A stretch of DNA of 9,923 nt, from the NCBI GenBank assembly GCA_003645555.1, contig QNFN01000039.1, positions 1 to 9,923 on the forward strand, given 5' to 3'. The notes beneath the pieces were generated by a model that was not told where the DNA came from, did no database searches, and saw only the letters and a program-made list of their open reading frames with translations. This document shows, in pieces, positions 1-6,960 of the stretch (position 1 is its first letter; each line of letters starts with the position of its first letter). The translations under genes and the position numbers were made by a program. This DNA comes from Gammaproteobacteria bacterium (GTDB lineage: Bacteria > Pseudomonadota > Gammaproteobacteria > QNFN01).

Positions 1-135
1 ACCGCCGACCGGACCGCGCACGCGGCGCCAGGCCGGCGTGCGCAGTGGCACCCGGGTGCTGTCGACTTTGACCGGGATGCGCGCGGTTTTCTCCCTGCCG
101 CGCTGTTTGACGGGGGCGTCAGTTCGCTCGTTCAT
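1..135 (-). CDS. lipA: lipoyl synthase, N-terminal fragment (runs off the window)
   Basis: Only the first 45 codons are present; the gene continues past position 1. LipA is the radical-SAM enzyme that inserts two sulfurs into the octanoyl group carried by lipoyl domains. The visible part is a polar leader followed by [20 protein letters not shown] (residues 19-38), which matches the typical LipA N-terminus (R-I-P-V-K-V ... L-R-x-P-x-W-x-R). The Fe-S cluster motifs lie outside the window. The ATG (133-135) overlaps the lipB stop as ATGA, so translation is probably coupled. It is the last visible gene of the dacA-dat-ybeD-lipB-lipA operon. The call rests on this short match plus the classic lipB-lipA adjacency. 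Confidence 0.88.
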   Translation of the reverse strand, partial: MNERTDAPVKQRGREKTARIPVKVDSTRVPLRTPAWRRVRGPVGG

Positions 136-797
136 GCGTGGATCTCCTCGGTCCCGGTCCCGGTAACAGGTGCCGTGGGCCGCGCCAGTTGGCGCAGCAG
201 ATGCGGGACCAGGGCGGATGCCGCCTCATCCCAGGTTGCCGGGCCACCGACATCAGCGGTGCGAATTACCTCGAGTCCCGGGTAGCCGCAGGGGTTGATA
301 CGGGAGAAGGGTGCGAGATCGAGATCGACGTTCAGGCTGAGCCCATGGTAGCTGCAGCCGCGTCGCACCCGTAGCCCGAGCGAGGCGATTTTGCACCCAT
401 TGACGTAGACGCCAGGGGCGTCGCGTCGGCCAATGGCCTCGATGCCGTAGCTGGCCAGCAGGTCGATGACCGCGAACTCGAGGCGCTGCACCAACTCGCG
501 TATGCCGAGGCCGCGCCGGCGCAGATCGATCAGTGGGTAGGCGACCATCTGGCCGGGGCCGTGGTAGGTCACCTGGCCACCCCGGTCGACCGCCACGACG
601 GGAATGTCGCCCGGATCGAGCAGGTGTTCAGGGCGCCCGTTCATGCCTTGGGTGAAGACCGGCGGGTGTTCGACCAGCCAGAGTTCGTCGGGGGTGGTCG
701 CGTCGCGACCGTCGGTGAACGCCTGCATCTCATGCCAGACCGGGCGGTAGTCGCGGCGGCCGAGGTAGCGAAGCAGTGGGTCGGTGACGACGTTCAC
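132..797 (-). CDS. lipB: octanoyl-[ACP]:protein N-octanoyltransferase
   Basis: This cytoplasmic enzyme moves octanoate from acyl carrier protein to lysines of lipoyl domains (E2 subunits, GcvH), the first step of de novo lipoylation. The 221-residue protein carries the family signature [12 protein letters not shown] (residues 72-83), the catalytic lysine in NGCKIAS (K136), the HGLSLNV strand (151-157) and the catalytic cysteine in INPCGY (C170). Length is normal for the family. The start is a GTG (795-797) that overlaps the ybeD TGA by four bases; the stop overlaps the lipA ATG in the same way. Both junctions suggest translational coupling within one transcript. No defect is seen, so the enzyme should be active. 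Recognition is secure. Confidence 0.96.
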   Translation of the reverse strand: MNVVTDPLLRYLGRRDYRPVWHEMQAFTDGRDATTPDELWLVEHPPVFTQGMNGRPEHLLDPGDIPVVAVDRGGQVTYHGPGQMVAYPLIDLRRRGLGIRELVQRLEFAVIDLLASYGIEAIGRRDAPGVYVNGCKIASLGLRVRRGCSYHGLSLNVDLDLAPFSRINPCGYPGLEVIRTADVGGPATWDEAASALVPHLLRQLARPTAPVTGTGTEEIHA

Positions 798-1063
798 AGG
801 GCCATCAGCACCAGGTCAGCGGCCGTCAGGTCAGCGTAGATGGCATCGATCTGGTCACGGCTGGTTGCGGTGATGGTCACCGTGATCGAGACAAAGCGGC
901 CCCCACCACTGGACTGCGCCCTGACCGCCCCTTCGCCAAGATCCGGGGCATGGCGGCGGACGATGCCGACCACGGTCGTTTCGAAGTCGCCCTCGTTGCG
1001 TCCCATCGCCTTGATCGGGAAGGAGCACGGAAAGTCGAACAGCGAACTCTCGTCGGGGCTCAT
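794..1063 (-). CDS. ybeD: YbeD-like DUF493 family protein
   Basis: This is a small (89-residue) DUF493/UPF0250 protein resembling E. coli YbeD. Visible family features are [13 protein letters not shown] near the N-terminus (residues 9-21), a [11 protein letters not shown] helix, a [18 protein letters not shown] strand pair, and a C-terminus ending in DLVLMAL. Known structures of the family have a small alpha/beta ACT-like fold; no firm function is established, though it sits beside lipB in many gammaproteobacteria. I place the start at the ATG at 1061-1063, because a longer in-frame version beginning at 1132 would run into the end of dat and adds a low-complexity leader absent from the family. 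It begins 11 nt after dat and its stop overlaps the lipB GTG. The neighbourhood hints at a lipoylation-linked role, which is inference. Confidence 0.92.
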   Translation of the reverse strand: MSPDESSLFDFPCSFPIKAMGRNEGDFETTVVGIVRRHAPDLGEGAVRAQSSGGGRFVSITVTITATSRDQIDAIYADLTAADLVLMAL

Positions 1064-1074
1064 GGCGGGTGGGC

Positions 1075-1944
1075 TCAGGCGGCTGCCAGGCCAGCCTTGT
1101 ACTCCTGGTAGAGGCGGTTGATTTTTCGCCACAGCGGTCCCGGTCGACCGTCGCCGACCGGCCGGCCGTCGAGGGTGGTCACCGGGCTCACCTCGCGGGT
1201 GGAACTGGTGACCCAGATCTCGCTGGCTGTCGCCAAGCGTGTCATCAACAGCTCCTCTTCACGGTATTCGATACCGTCGGCGCGGGCGAGTTCCAGTACC
1301 AGGTTGCGGGTGACGCCGGTTAGCATGCCGGGGTCGACCGGGGGCGTGACCAGCACGTCGTCGATGACGGCAAAGACATTGCTCGCCGTGGCCTCTACCA
1401 CTCGACCGTCGCGCACCAGCAGCGCTTCGTCGGCGCCTTGTGTCGTTGCCGCCTGCTTCTGCATGACGTTCGCCAGCAGTGTGATGGCCTTGATCTGGCA
1501 CAGTGCCCAGCGGGTGTCTGGCAGGGTGACGGCGGTGATGCCGTGTTCGGCGACCTCGGCCGGGCGCGGTGGCAGTGGCATGGCCATGGCGAAGACCGTC
1601 GGCACCAGCCCGGGCGCGACGGCGTGATCACGCTTCGGGGCCACGCCGCGGGTCACCTGCAAATAGAGGGCGAGGTCACCACCGCCGTTGGCCTCGGCCA
1701 GTTGCGTCAGCAGGCGCCGCCAGCCGGGGCGGTCGTACGGGTTGGGGATGCCCGTGGCCGCGAGGCTCGTGGCCAGCCGTTCGAGGTGCTCGTCCATGCG
1801 GCACGGGTGACCGCCGTAGACCGGCAGCACCTCGTAGACGCCGTCACCGAACAGGAAGCCACGATCGAGGACCGGGACACGTGCCTCGTCCAGTGGCAGC
1901 AGTTGTCCGTCGAGCCAGGCGAGCGGTCGTTCAGGTGTTGTCAT
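1075..1944 (-). CDS. dat: D-amino acid (D-alanine) aminotransferase, PLP fold type IV
   Basis: This 289-residue class IV aminotransferase probably interconverts D-alanine + 2-oxoglutarate and pyruvate + D-glutamate in the cytoplasm. It shows FGDGVYEV (residues 32-39, with Y37), the PLP lysine in QIKAITLLANV (K152), the conserved glutamate in VVEATASNVF (E184), and the R-x-H pair R105/H107. In Bacillus D-amino acid transaminase a Tyr plus an R-x-H pair form the substrate carboxylate trap. That pair favours D-alanine transaminase over the related branched-chain enzyme (IlvE) or aminodeoxychorismate lyase. It starts 9 nt after dacA, whose product releases D-alanine from peptidoglycan, which fits recycling of that D-alanine. 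The start is the ATG at 1942-1944; the Shine-Dalgarno is weak, so coupling to dacA is likely. Substrate range is not provable from sequence. Confidence 0.9.
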   Translation of the reverse strand: MTTPERPLAWLDGQLLPLDEARVPVLDRGFLFGDGVYEVLPVYGGHPCRMDEHLERLATSLAATGIPNPYDRPGWRRLLTQLAEANGGGDLALYLQVTRGVAPKRDHAVAPGLVPTVFAMAMPLPPRPAEVAEHGITAVTLPDTRWALCQIKAITLLANVMQKQAATTQGADEALLVRDGRVVEATASNVFAVIDDVLVTPPVDPGMLTGVTRNLVLELARADGIEYREEELLMTRLATASEIWVTSSTREVSPVTTLDGRPVGDGRPGPLWRKINRLYQEYKAGLAAA

Positions 1945-1953
1945 GCGGGTGGT

Positions 1954-3099
1954 TCACTCCAGCCACAGGCGCACAGTGTCGCTGAGTTGCTGCCACAGTC
2001 CGCCCTCGGCGACCTGCTGCAATGCTACCAGCGGAGCCGTGGCGATGACCTCGTCACCGAGGCGCACTGACAGGGTGCCGTACTCCTGGCCGCGGGTGAC
2101 CGGGGCGGAGATCTGGCGTTCGATCTCCATGCCCGGCTGCAATTGCTTGTAGCGGCCACGCGATACGGTCACCCAGAGATCGTCGCTGGCCAGGCCGAGC
2201 GGCAGGGTCTGCTGCGCACCTTTCCACAGCCGCACCTCGGTGATTGTCTCGCCAGCCTGGTAGAGGCGATGGGTCTCGAAGAAACGGAAGCCGTAGTTGA
2301 GCAGGCTCAGGCTCTGCTGGACACGTGCCTCCTCGCTGTCCGCACCGAGCACCACCGCGATCAGGCGCATGCCATCGCGTTCGGCCGAGGAGGCGAGGCA
2401 GTAGCCGGCCGAAGCGGTGTGGCCGGTTTTGACGCCGTCAACCGACTTGTCGCGCCAGAGCAGGCGATTGCGGTTGTGTTGCTTGATGCCGTTGAAGGTC
2501 ATTTCGCGCTCGGCAAACCAGGCGTAGTACTTCGGGAATTCGACGATCAGTGCCCGGCTCAGGGTGGCGATGTCGCGCGCCGTGATCAGGTGCTCCGGGT
2601 CGGGCAGGCCGGTGCTGTTGACGAAGTGGGTTCCGGTCATCCCGAGCCGTCCCGCGTGGCGGTTCATTAGTGCGGCGAAGGTGGTCTCGTCGCCGGCCAC
2701 GTGCTCGGCGAGAGCGACGCTGGCGTCGTTGCCGGACTGGATGATCACCCCCTTGAGCAGCGCCTCGACCGAGACCTGCTTGCCGACCTCGATAAACATT
2801 CGCGACCCTTCCATGCGCCAGGCTTTTTTGCTGACGGTGACCAGGTCGGTGAGTTTCAGGTTATCGGCACGCAGTTCGTGCAGCACGGCGTAGACGGTCA
2901 TGATCTTGGTGATGCTGGCCGGCTCGACCGGGCGGTCGATATCCTTTTCAGCGAGCACCTTGCCGCTGTGCATGTCCTGCAACAGCCAGCTGCGGGCCCC
3001 TAGCTGGGGTGCAGAGGGGACGGGGAGGGGGGCGGCGGCGAGGGCGCTGGCGAACAGCACCAGCGCAACCGCCGTGAGAGCGCGTAACGGGATGGCCAT
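1954..3099 (-). CDS. dacA: D-alanyl-D-alanine carboxypeptidase (PBP5/6 family)
   Basis: This low-molecular-mass penicillin-binding protein removes the terminal D-Ala from peptidoglycan pentapeptides, so it limits cross-linking; it acts in the periplasm at the inner membrane. Counting from the chosen start (381 residues): signal peptide about 1-22 (hydrophobic core then ALA-AAP), active-site S62-I-T-K65 (S-x-x-K), S122-G-N, and K224-T-G, the full peptidase S11 triad. After about residue 275 comes a beta-rich PBP5 C-terminal domain, and the tail GLWQQLSDTVRLWLE looks like the amphipathic membrane anchor of this family. The reading frame is open back to 3162, but two adjacent ATGs (3102 and 3099) follow a TAAGGA at 3105-3110; the second has the better 5-nt spacing and a clean signal peptide. 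It is first in the dacA-dat-ybeD-lipB-lipA operon. Confidence 0.95.
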   Translation of the reverse strand: MAIPLRALTAVALVLFASALAAAPLPVPSAPQLGARSWLLQDMHSGKVLAEKDIDRPVEPASITKIMTVYAVLHELRADNLKLTDLVTVSKKAWRMEGSRMFIEVGKQVSVEALLKGVIIQSGNDASVALAEHVAGDETTFAALMNRHAGRLGMTGTHFVNSTGLPDPEHLITARDIATLSRALIVEFPKYYAWFAEREMTFNGIKQHNRNRLLWRDKSVDGVKTGHTASAGYCLASSAERDGMRLIAVVLGADSEEARVQQSLSLLNYGFRFFETHRLYQAGETITEVRLWKGAQQTLPLGLASDDLWVTVSRGRYKQLQPGMEIERQISAPVTRGQEYGTLSVRLGDEVIATAPLVALQQVAEGGLWQQLSDTVRLWLE

Positions 3100-3104
3100 C
3101 ATAG

Positions 3105-3110
3105 TCCTTA
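3105..3110 (-). promoter_or_regulatory. ribosome binding site that decides the dacA start
   Basis: On the minus strand the sequence reads TAAGGACT directly before two ATG codons. TAAGGA lies 2 nt from the first ATG (3102) and 5 nt from the second (3099), which favours the second. It excludes the upstream in-frame ATG at 3162 as the main start, since that would put about 20 polar residues before the signal peptide. Confidence 0.7.
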
Positions 3111-3169
3111 GGAACTGCCGGAAAATTGGGTTTGGAATCGGGTGCGGAACGGTGGCGTCCAACCATTCT

Positions 3170-3199
3170 ATTCTAGCGCGCCTCCCCCAGGGTCGTGAA
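3170..3199 (-). promoter_or_regulatory. candidate sigma70-type promoter for the dacA operon
   Basis: On the minus strand a TTCACG box (3194-3199, 4 of 6 matches to TTGACA) is followed after 18 nt by TAGAAT (3170-3175, 5 of 6 matches to TATAAT). A second, overlapping TAGAAT ends at 3165. Transcription would start near 3163 and give a leader of about 65 nt before dacA. It lies in the 215-nt divergent gap between dacA and glk. I see no equally good promoter for glk on the other strand, and no operator or riboswitch. The call rests on motif matching by eye. Confidence 0.4.
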
Positions 3200-3314
3200 A
3201 TCGCTCCGTGCGCGGGCGCGGTCCAGGTGATGGGTTATGCTTCGTTGTCCGCTACGTCAGGGTCGACGACGACCGGGTGGGGTGCGGGGTCGGAGGCGTG
3301 ACGGGGGACGGAAC

Positions 3315-4319
3315 ATGAAGGTACTGGCAGTCGATCTTGGCGGCACCAAGACCCTGCTCCAGCTGGTCGAACTTGGCGGCGAATGGCCGCTGGTGCTGTG
3401 CGAGCGGCGCTACGCCAGTGCCGAATTCGAGAGTTTCGAGGCCCTGCTCGAGCAGTTCCTGGAGAAGGCTGATACCAGCGGGCTGCACGCCGTCTGTATC
3501 GCTGTGGCCGGGCCGGTGAGTTCCCGCGACGGTCGCCAGGTGGCCAATGTCACCAACCTTCCATGGACCCTCGACAGCGAGGCGCTTGCCGCGCGCCTGC
3601 AGATCGGCAACTGTCGGTTGGTCAACGATTTCGTCGCCGCGGCCTATGGCGTTGATGAAGTCGATACGGGCCACCGCACCGTGCTGCAGGCGGGGGACCC
3701 GGAGCCGGGCGGTTCGCGTGCGGTGATCGGCGCTGGCACCGGGCTGGGCCACGCCATCCTGGTCGGCCGCGGCGAGCAGCTGCGCTGCCTGCCCTCGGAA
3801 GCTGGCCACGTCGCGTTCGCTCCGCTCGACGACGAGCAGTGCGAACTGTGGGCGTGGTTACGTGCCGACCTTGGTCGCGTCTCCTGCGAGCACATCCTTT
3901 CCGGCCCCGGCCTGGCACGCATCTACCGCTTTTTCGAGAGTCGCGAACATGGTAAGCCCGCTACCGTCTGGCCCGGCCCGAATGCCGCAGCCGAGGGCAT
4001 CACCACCCGGGCGCTGAATGGCAGCGATCCGGTAGCGGTACGCACGCTGGCCCTGTTCGGGCGCATCTACGGGGCCCAGGCCGGTCACTTCGCCCTGGCC
4101 AGCCTGGCCACCGGTGGAGTCTACGTGGCTGGCGGTATCGCGCCGTGCATTGTCGAGACCCTGCACGGAGGTTTTCTGGAGGCGTTCCGTGAGCAGGGGC
4201 CAATGTCGGCGCTGGTGGCACGGTTGCCGCTGAAGGTCATCACCGAGCCCAAGGTCGGCCTGCTCGGTGCGGCGCGATTGGCGATTCGCGACGTCCGCCA
4301 CGCCGCCGCCTGCGCCTGA
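3315..4319 (+). CDS. glk: glucokinase (Glk family)
   Basis: This enzyme phosphorylates glucose with ATP to glucose-6-phosphate in the cytoplasm. The 334-residue protein has the N-terminal phosphate-binding motif VDLGGTKT (6-13), NLPW (81-84), LVNDFVAAAYG with catalytic D105, the GAGTGLGHA loop (139-147), SEAGHVAFAP with E162 and H165, SCEHILSGPGL with E192, GGVYVAGGIAP (267-277) and the C-terminal EPKVGLLGAARLA. E162/H165/E192 keep the spacing of the E. coli glucose-binding residues E157/H160/E187. This is the Glk family (PF02685) rather than a ROK kinase, whose cysteine zinc motif is absent. The frame is open from 3237, but the ATG at 3315 starts exactly at the conserved MKVLAVDLGGTK and follows a GGGGGACGGA stretch. 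apaH follows after 6 nt. Confidence 0.94.
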   Translation: MKVLAVDLGGTKTLLQLVELGGEWPLVLCERRYASAEFESFEALLEQFLEKADTSGLHAVCIAVAGPVSSRDGRQVANVTNLPWTLDSEALAARLQIGNCRLVNDFVAAAYGVDEVDTGHRTVLQAGDPEPGGSRAVIGAGTGLGHAILVGRGEQLRCLPSEAGHVAFAPLDDEQCELWAWLRADLGRVSCEHILSGPGLARIYRFFESREHGKPATVWPGPNAAAEGITTRALNGSDPVAVRTLALFGRIYGAQAGHFALASLATGGVYVAGGIAPCIVETLHGGFLEAFREQGPMSALVARLPLKVITEPKVGLLGAARLAIRDVRHAAACA

Positions 4320-4325
4320 GGTGGC

Positions 4326-5156
4326 ATGGCGCTCTACGCCATCGGCGACATCCAGGGCTGTTACGACGAGTTGCGTTCGCTGCTCGATGTCCTGCGTTTC
4401 GATCCCGTAGCAGACCGGCTCTGGTTCACCGGCGACTTGGTCAATCGCGGGCCGGAGTCGTTGGCTACGCTGCGTTTCGTTCGCGATCTGGGCGAGTGCG
4501 CGGTGATCGTGCTTGGCAACCACGACCTGCATCTGCTGGCCGTCGCCCGAGGCCAGTCCCCGCTCAAACGCAAGGACACCCTGCAACCGGTACTCGACGC
4601 CCCCGACCGCGATGAACTGCTCGACTGGCTGCAGGGCCGGCCGCTATTGCACCACGACCCCGGACTTGACCTGACCCTGCTGCACGCGGGACTGCCGCCG
4701 CAGTGGTCGGTTGCCACGGCGCGCGCGTTGGCGGCCGAGGTCGAGGCCGTGCTGCGTGAAGGTGATGGGGACGCCTATTTCAGTCACATGTACGGCGACA
4801 CCCCGGAGCAGTGGGATGTTGGGCTGGAGGGCTGGGCACGCCTGCGCTTCATCACCAACTGCCTGACCCGGATGCGCTACTGCACCGCTGATGGGCGCCT
4901 GGTCCTGGGCTCCAAGGGTCCGCCGGGCACCCAGCTTCCGGGTGCCTTGCCCTGGTTCGGGGTCCCCGGGCGTGTCAGTGCCGGCGAGCGTATCGTCTGC
5001 GGTCATTGGTCGGCACTCGGCTACGTCAATCGTACGGACCTGCTCGCGCTCGACACCGGTTGCCTCTGGGGCGGTACCTTGACGGCCATGCGGCTCGATG
5101 GGGCGGGAGGCCCCTGGCAGGTCGACTGCGCCGGGGTGGCGCGGCCGAGCGGCTGA
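4326..5156 (+). CDS. apaH: symmetrical bis(5'-nucleosyl)-tetraphosphatase
   Basis: ApaH hydrolyses diadenosine tetraphosphate to two ADP and in E. coli also removes Np4 caps from RNA. The 276-residue metallophosphatase shows the complete motif series GDIQGC (7-12), GDLVNRGP (36-43), GNHD (64-67), HAG (120-122) and GHW (226-228), which supply the two-metal site. Length matches the family. The ATG lies 6 nt after the glk stop and is preceded by GAGGTGGC, so it is probably co-transcribed with glk. In E. coli apaH sits downstream of ksgA-apaG, so the pairing with glk is a different arrangement. It converges on the minus-strand genes that begin at 5192. Identification is firm. Confidence 0.95.
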   Translation: MALYAIGDIQGCYDELRSLLDVLRFDPVADRLWFTGDLVNRGPESLATLRFVRDLGECAVIVLGNHDLHLLAVARGQSPLKRKDTLQPVLDAPDRDELLDWLQGRPLLHHDPGLDLTLLHAGLPPQWSVATARALAAEVEAVLREGDGDAYFSHMYGDTPEQWDVGLEGWARLRFITNCLTRMRYCTADGRLVLGSKGPPGTQLPGALPWFGVPGRVSAGERIVCGHWSALGYVNRTDLLALDTGCLWGGTLTAMRLDGAGGPWQVDCAGVARPSG

Positions 5157-5157
5157 T

Positions 5158-5191
5158 CCGCCGGCGGGTGTACCTGGCGCCGTGGCGCCGG
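5158..5191. terminator. GC-rich inverted repeats between convergent genes (possible bidirectional terminator)
   Basis: The 35-nt gap between apaH and the small minus-strand gene holds a perfect 10-nt palindrome CCGCCGGCGG (5158-5167) and then GGCGCC-GT-GGCGCC (5176-5189), which can form a short hairpin. Neither strand has a T-tract after the hairpin, so this would be an atypical intrinsic terminator, or only an mRNA 3'-end stabiliser. The position between convergent genes is the main support. Confidence 0.3.
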
Positions 5192-5374
5192 TCAGGCCGC
5201 GGGCAGGCCGGCACTGAGGCGTCGCCGCAGACGTTCACGACTGCGGATCAGTATGCCGAGGGCCTTGCGTTCGTTGGCGCTTTCGACCGGCAGGTCGGCA
5301 TGGGCCGCACGCAACTCGGTGAGTTCACGGTCGAGGTCGAGGGGACGGGTGCGCTTGAACAGGGAACGAATCAC
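5192..5374 (-). CDS. small basic/charged hypothetical protein (60 aa)
   Basis: I do not recognise this family. The product is 60 residues: a basic start MIRSLFKRTR, an acidic-helical middle with DLDRELTELRAAHADLP (about 13-29), then a strongly basic helix with ILIRSRERLRRRL (about 42-54). There is no signal peptide, membrane segment or cysteine motif; it looks like one or two charged helices and could bind RNA, DNA or another protein. The start is a GTG (5372-5374), strongly supported by AAGGAGG at 5382-5388 with a 7-nt spacer. It lies 116 nt after rsmJ on the same strand and converges on apaH. That a 60-codon frame carries one of the best Shine-Dalgarno sequences in the window suggests it is real, but it could be lineage-specific. 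Confidence 0.6.
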   Translation of the reverse strand: MIRSLFKRTRPLDLDRELTELRAAHADLPVESANERKALGILIRSRERLRRRLSAGLPAA

Positions 5375-5381
5375 GGGCAGG

Positions 5382-5388
5382 CCTCCTT
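5382..5388 (-). promoter_or_regulatory. strong Shine-Dalgarno for the 60-residue small gene
   Basis: The minus strand reads AAGGAGG, then 7 nt, then GTG. This is a near-perfect match to the anti-SD sequence at ideal spacing. It is the main argument that the small gene downstream is translated and that GTG is its start. Confidence 0.65.
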
Positions 5389-5490
5389 GCCGTAGCAGTT
5401 CACACCATCCTGCACGCCGGGATGCGTTGGCGCGATGGTAATCCGGCCTTCAGGATGACAGCCGGGGCTGAAAAGGGCGTAGGTGTTCGC

Positions 5491-6267
5491 TTACACCATG
5501 CCGGGAGATGCGGCACGGTAGACATCGTAGCGAGTCGTGCGCCCGGTCACGCTCCAGTCCGGTGCCCGGTCACCCAGCGCCTCGGCACGGCTCGGTCGTT
5601 TTACCACCACGCGCAGGCAAGCCGCCGCCAGCGCCGGGCCCAGCAGGGCGCCGGCATCGGTGTCGTGGCCAACGGCACCACGTAGCAGGCGCATCTCCTT
5701 GCGTACCAGGGCGGCCTTGTCCCGCGGCGGATGCATCGGGTCGAGGTAGACGACATCGGGGCGCAGGTCTGTGTCACCCCTGGCCAGGTCGGTGAGCACA
5801 TTGTGGGCATCGGCCAGACGCAGGCTGATGCGTCCGCAGGTGTCAGCGGCCAGGGGCTGGGCCCGGGCGAGGCCGTCACGCAGCAGGGCGTGGACCACCG
5901 GCATACGTTCGAGCAGCGTGACCCGGCAACCCAGGCCGGCGAGTTCGAAGCCGTCGCGCCCGAGACCGGCGGTGGCATCGAGTACCGAGGGCCGCACACC
6001 GCCGCGCACACCGACGGCACGGGCCAGCGCCTGGCGCACGCCACCCCCGTGCCGGCGTCGGTAGCCGGCGCGCCCGGTGGCCAGGTCGCAACGCAGCGCG
6101 GCCCCGCTCGTCGGGTCGCACAGGCTCAGACCGTCGGCAGCCAGGCGCAGCAGCAAAACATCCTCACCTGTCGGGTGCGTGTTGAACGGGAGGTTCAACT
6201 CGGCGGCAAGCTGCCGGGCCGGCATGGTGAGGCTGTCGTCGGCGGCAACGACCGCCAGCACAGTCAT
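5491..6267 (-). CDS. rsmJ: 16S rRNA (guanine(1516)-N2)-methyltransferase
   Basis: RsmJ (formerly YhiQ) methylates N2 of G1516 in 16S rRNA of the small subunit using SAM. The 258-residue protein shows the family N-terminal region (AAELNLPF at 21-28, then a beta-rich segment), the SAM-binding motif I as DATAGLGRDGFELA (97-110), an acidic end of strand 2 in LLERMPVV (118-125), the catalytic-region motif VYLDPMHP (173-180, compare DPMFP in E. coli) and VVKRP (221-225). The reading frame is open upstream to 6456, but the ATG at 6265-6267 overlaps the DUF4126 stop as ATGA and begins exactly at family length; the upstream extension overlaps DUF4126 and is low complexity. It is likely coupled to DUF4126 translation. 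A 116-nt gap with no evident gene follows. Confidence 0.94.
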   Translation of the reverse strand: MTVLAVVAADDSLTMPARQLAAELNLPFNTHPTGEDVLLLRLAADGLSLCDPTSGAALRCDLATGRAGYRRRHGGGVRQALARAVGVRGGVRPSVLDATAGLGRDGFELAGLGCRVTLLERMPVVHALLRDGLARAQPLAADTCGRISLRLADAHNVLTDLARGDTDLRPDVVYLDPMHPPRDKAALVRKEMRLLRGAVGHDTDAGALLGPALAAACLRVVVKRPSRAEALGDRAPDWSVTGRTTRYDVYRAASPGMV

Positions 6268-6932
6268 TGCTGGCCGGGTGGCGGCAATGGCGGCTCGTTG
6301 GTGGATGGTGGCGGAGCCTGACCGGGTGGCGGCGGGTGTTCGCCGCGAATCCATCCGCGCAACCGCGTGAACAGGGTACCGATGGCACGCAGCAGCTTCG
6401 GCAGCAGCCACACCAGCAGCACGATGAAGAGCACCAGCATGGCCAGGAACAGCCACGGGTAGTGCAGCGCGGTCCAGAGGCCGCCGATCACCAGCACGTC
6501 CTCACCAATCGAGGCACCCCAGTTGGTGAAAGGTTCCGGCGACGTATTGATCAGGACGCGCCCACCGGCCTTGAGGGTGTGGGCACCGGCCGCCAGTCCG
6601 CCGCCAATCAGCAGTCCGGCAATCTCCGCGGCAGGTCCCATTTCGCCCACCGCGCCGGCGGCGAGCAGGGCACCGGCCGGGATACGGATGAATGTGTGAA
6701 TGCCATCCCACAGGCTATCGACACCGGGGGTCTTGTCGGCAAAGAATTCGACGCAGTACATGAAGCCGGCTGCGGCCAGCACCAGCGGGTCGGCGAGGAT
6801 CAGCAGGTCGGGCGGCAGGGCGAGGTAACCGCCACTGTGCATGAAGCCGAGCATGAACACGGCGGCATAGAGGTTGATGCCGCTGGCCCAGGCGGCGCCG
6901 AGGCTCAGGGCGACGCTGTTGATGACTTCCAT
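6264..6932 (-). CDS. DUF4126 family integral membrane protein with proline-rich tail
   Basis: This 222-residue protein matches the DUF4126 type as I know it: a small inner-membrane protein beginning SLGAAWASGINLYAAV, with VEFFADKTPGVDSLWDGIHTFIRIPAGA in the middle. Hydrophobic segments lie roughly at residues 8-30, 44-62, 84-96, 100-118, 144-156 and 159-178. A basic stretch (KLLRAIGTLFTRLRGWIRGE) follows the last one, which suggests a cytoplasmic C-terminus. Residues 200-222 are an unusual Pro-rich tail (PPPPGQAPPPS and more). The family has no assigned function. The start ATG at 6930-6932 has GGAGAG at good spacing. Its stop overlaps the rsmJ ATG, so the two are an operon. Upstream lies a 159-bp repeat element, within which or before which its promoter must lie. 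Confidence 0.85.
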   Translation of the reverse strand: MEVINSVALSLGAAWASGINLYAAVFMLGFMHSGGYLALPPDLLILADPLVLAAAGFMYCVEFFADKTPGVDSLWDGIHTFIRIPAGALLAAGAVGEMGPAAEIAGLLIGGGLAAGAHTLKAGGRVLINTSPEPFTNWGASIGEDVLVIGGLWTALHYPWLFLAMLVLFIVLLVWLLPKLLRAIGTLFTRLRGWIRGEHPPPPGQAPPPSTNEPPLPPPGQQ

Positions 6933-6960
6933 CCGGTCTCTCCGTTGGTGATCCCCTTCA

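Noticed and set aside
1064..1132. In-frame upstream extension of ybeD by 23 codons
   Set aside because: It overlaps the 3' end of dat and the family normally starts just before the S-L-F-D-F-P region.
3236..3241. TATGCT as a -10 box for glk
   Set aside because: No acceptable -35 hexamer lies 16-18 nt upstream, so I do not list it as a promoter.
3858..4586. Long minus-strand open frame across glk and apaH (242 codons)
   Set aside because: It is antisense to two well-recognised enzymes and has a composition typical of high-GC shadow frames.
5447..5478. Possible terminator after rsmJ (TTCAG...CTGAA and CAGCC-GG-GGCTG type repeats)
   Set aside because: The stems are only about 5 bp and no T-tract follows on the minus strand, so the signal is no better than chance at this GC content.
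6268..6456. In-frame upstream extension of rsmJ by 63 codons
   Set aside because: It lies entirely over the DUF4126 coding region, is low-complexity, and the ATGA junction at 6264-6267 gives a start at the normal family length.
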